Below are positions 6,401 to 7,294 of a stretch of 7,294 nt of DNA, one piece after another. The stretch is from Clostridiaceae bacterium. Its GTDB lineage: Bacteria; Bacillota; Clostridia; Oscillospirales; Acutalibacteraceae. The notes below the pieces were generated by a model that searched no databases, had not been told where the DNA came from, and saw only the letters and a program-made list of their open reading frames with translations. Position 1 is the stretch's first letter. Every line of letters starts with the position of its first letter. The DNA lies in NCBI GenBank assembly GCA_016292705.1, contig JAEDHZ010000073.1:1-7294 (forward strand), read 5' to 3'. Made by a program: the position numbers and the translations under genes.

Positions 6401-7294
6401 GCCTTCGGTGAAATGTCAAGGTTCGTGAGAGTTGTGAAATCTCTTACATATCCGAGTACCTTGTCAATCGTTTCCGCAGGAAGTCCTGCAAGGAGCTTCG
6501 TGATTGCGGCGATGAGCGTATTGGCAATGTCGTCAGTAAGAACAAGGTTATATACAAGTTCCTTGACCGAGGTTGCGTCAATTGACTTGATCAGAGCGAA
6601 GATTGCCGGAATCAGTCCGTCAATGTTTCCGAGTGCCTCATTGAGCTGTTCGTGTGCAGCTGCGCTTGAGTATTCAACACCGGTCTTCTTGAGTTCAGGC
6701 TGATTGTACGATTCATAAGCAACCAGGTGCTTGTTAAGGAAGGTTACCAGAAGATTTCCGACGCTTTCTTCCTTACCTGCAAGCGACATGACTATATCAG
6801 CAACGTCCGGATTGTTTTCCTTGAGTCCGAGAGCGTTGGTGAGAATTGTCAGGAAGTCGGTTGTGAGAACTGACTTGAGAACATACATGATTGTGTCTCC
6901 AAGCTCAGTATGCCACTTCGTAACATCGGTCGTGTTGATTACGAGACCGCTGGTCGGCTCATCAACCTTGATCGCTGCCTGTGCAAGACCTACGAAGAAG
7001 TCTTTGCTCAGGGCGTTGAGGACATAAACCTCGTTGCCGTTTTCATCGGTGATCTTGATGTTGCCGAGGAGACCGTTGACAAGCTCGACAAGATCCCCAC
7101 CTCTATTGTCAGCAATCTTGAGCAGGTCGGTGAGACCGTAACCCTTTCCGTTGATCTTAATGAACGACTTGAGAAGAGTATCAATCTGATCTCTTGTAAT
7201 CACAGTGTCAAGAGCATCAACAATTGAGAGTACCGGTGAAATAAGGTTTGTGAGAATCGCCTCAATATTGTTGTTAGCAATGAAGAAGCTGAGG
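3493..7294 (-). CDS. Giant helical repeat protein, probably cell-surface or secreted (N-terminus outside window)
   Basis: The frame is open from the right edge to a TGA at 3493-3495, giving at least 1266 residues. Numbering starts at the codon 7291-7293. The GTG at 7201-7203 is internal coding, because the homologous repeat block begins before it. The protein consists of diverged units of about 487 residues rich in short hydrophobic helices (LLNNVLGGI, IIDILISLLGGG, DLVQPLSDILALIL) spaced by polar loops. Recurring marks are IEAILTNLISP (10-20), IEVMVQNLIAP (497-507) and LYLAVRNILAP (986-996); also NGYNYAIVPLLEMLG (424-438) and NGYDYGIIPILEAFG (910-924). The last unit is short and ends in an acidic linker (1230-1242) and a cationic aromatic tail (1243-1266). 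No enzyme motif, LPxTG signal or transmembrane helix is visible. Cys is rare (three). Size and composition suggest an extracellular structural or adhesive role, which is inference. The terminator at 3429-3450 follows. Confidence 0.9.
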   Translation of the reverse strand, partial: LSFFIANNNIEAILTNLISPVLSIVDALDTVITRDQIDTLLKSFIKINGKGYGLTDLLKIADNRGGDLVELVNGLLGNIKITDENGNEVYVLNALSKDFFVGLAQAAIKVDEPTSGLVINTTDVTKWHTELGDTIMYVLKSVLTTDFLTILTNALGLKENNPDVADIVMSLAGKEESVGNLLVTFLNKHLVAYESYNQPELKKTGVEYSSAAAHEQLNEALGNIDGLIPAIFALIKSIDATSVKELVYNLVLTDDIANTLIAAITKLLAGLPAETIDKVLGYVRDFTTLTNLDISPKAFAAAPFGSLLKQYITSSVAIVNEGKAAADKVTLETLTWADVWTAHSEETGETDEDGNAIREAVPYAFGIKTTNDLLKLVSDLVQPLSDILALILMGGTERVDFEGFGVHSGKYIAAFEEIAIMGGNGYNYAIVPLLEMLGATPITQDEYIAAVKANHNNTLYPVLKTLLDRVDEILDKPIANVLSMLANIGYVIGTDNIEVMVQNLIAPINSLIKLVDPIFPIAININLNNIGVEGAQIVETYLGKMHPGVGAGIQFTLKGTELAELLNNVLGGIAVNGNALGIKLDLDWLKLASKAAADTNSDLIADISNSAMSNEYDLYTGLSKVSVSEKNKAYVTLGSDGNAKTFSTDYVNVVGDKADTFVMLLNLIITEDNVNALRKALGKEDGFGEPIDSLIDAIIKDPSKIIDILISLLGGGKVSYIPIQNRDIRPTGVDYRTYFTLTKANADVIAANLDELINSILVKAGMGTFKEFITKKYITNDLINTLLDKLVPLLGSDSVGPILEVVKDLDIKIDDKHIDDSCVGIDLTATGYAKATTSTVLRNKLNAAGEWSKVGSFAGTKWGFKDGDVQGFLKTIAQIVTPLGPVLKLLLAGENSVLKVLDIVNIGGSNGYDYGIIPILEAFGLASEQVKTLAEYKSYVGNDNEKVLGYVLERIGFFAEKLLNKPVDTLLGVLPNLGYFLSNEGLYLAVRNILAPIYAVLEVIAEVYKIDFIGEIKLEKILHNINFNIFVAGNKYDFKIPEINFYKLAELGGETTKQIATSRTKAANSFSIPVDPYPYIDNYPTGYETYTNKNTQTYIVADKGDTLTLILTWALEMFGDAHNREALVQWLTDVFELQSGMQQTVRYGINKMFDTCSNYNVPDIIVASILQALGMGITIDSAVRGDVVKINQIFDDVLKALSSNKHCAYAGIAEVMESLTGVWLETVGTHDEYHDAEQEAEESLNWFQRLLAKIKAFFQKIFGIFR
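3604..4356 (-). repeat. Protein repeat unit C of the giant protein (short terminal unit)
   Basis: From residue 980 the pattern restarts with FLSNEGLYLAVRNILAP (IE-block equivalent at 986, 489 residues after unit B) and VADKGDTLTLILTWALEM (1100-1117), matching VGDKADTFVMLLNLII of unit B (654-669). The TGV and NGY blocks do not recur. Instead a different helical segment (NREALVQWLTDVFELQSGM to VMESLTGVWLE) closes the folded part before the acidic linker. Confidence 0.65.
4357..5823 (-). repeat. Protein repeat unit B of the giant protein (complete)
   Basis: Residues 491-979, from VIGTDNIEVMVQNLIAP to LPNLGY, form the only full unit in the window (489 residues). Its landmarks sit 486-527 residues after those of unit A: IEVMVQNLIAP (497), KADTFVMLLN (657), TGVDY (731), QIVTPLGPVLKLLL (878), NGYDYGIIPILEAFG (910). 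A longer segment between the first two landmarks (about 39 residues) offsets the insert in unit A. Confidence 0.75.
5824..7294 (-). repeat. Protein repeat unit A of the giant protein (start cut by window edge)
   Basis: This segment encodes residues 1-490, from SFFIANNNIEAILTNLISP to LSMLANIGY. Landmarks shared with unit B are IEAILTNLISP (10), LGDTIMYVLK (131), TGVEY (204), DLVQPLSDILALIL (379), NGYNYAIVPLLEMLG (424) and LANIGY (485). Unit A carries about 40 extra residues between TGVEY and NGYNY, including an acidic insert EETGETDEDGN (345-355). Confidence 0.75.

Noticed and set aside
7201..7203. GTG as the true start of the giant protein
   Set aside because: The same frame is open to the window edge and the 30 residues before the GTG match the IE-NLI-P block found in the other two units, so the gene begins further right.
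4225..7227. Several plus-strand open frames of 60-161 codons opposite the giant gene
   Set aside because: All are antisense to a continuous, internally repetitive coding frame and mirror its codon pattern; none has start signals.

Overview
The window looks like chromosomal DNA from a moderately AT-rich anaerobic Firmicute, most likely a gut Clostridia/Oscillospirales-type bacterium. The evidence is Gram-positive style Shine-Dalgarno sites, a canonical sigma-A type promoter, a Firmicute-type TrpS, a zinc-uptake lipoprotein of the clostridial 'DRFPFRYL' variety, and a very large helical repeat protein of a kind I associate with gut Clostridia. No phage, transposon, CRISPR array, rRNA or tRNA gene was seen.

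Left part (1-1552, all read right to left): the end of a zinc-uptake locus. A small two-helix membrane protein with a His/Cys cluster (1250-1552) follows a near-perfect promoter (1582-1610). After a hairpin with a T-run (1188-1242) comes the ZnuA-type metal-binding lipoprotein (155-1147). Its stop codon overlaps the start of the ABC ATPase ZnuC (1-155, cut by the window edge). The permease gene would be expected further left. Together these would capture a divalent metal, probably zinc, outside the membrane and import it using ATP.

Middle (1629-3352): trpS (1629-2642, leftward) and an 88-residue tail-anchored membrane protein (3086-3352, rightward) diverge from a 443-base AT-rich gap. Within that gap, 2759-2880 carries six copies of a TTTTCAACA/TTTTCCACA nonamer in both orientations. 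This resembles a DnaA-box cluster and is the most interesting non-coding signal; an operator for another regulator is the alternative.

Right part (3429-7294): a strong bidirectional terminator separates the 88-residue gene from a giant leftward gene that is still open at the right edge (at least 1266 residues in the window). It is built of at least three diverged units of about 487 residues, the last one shortened. It ends in an acidic linker and a cationic, aromatic amphipathic tail. Its function is unknown; a surface or secreted location is inferred, and its N-terminus lies outside the window.
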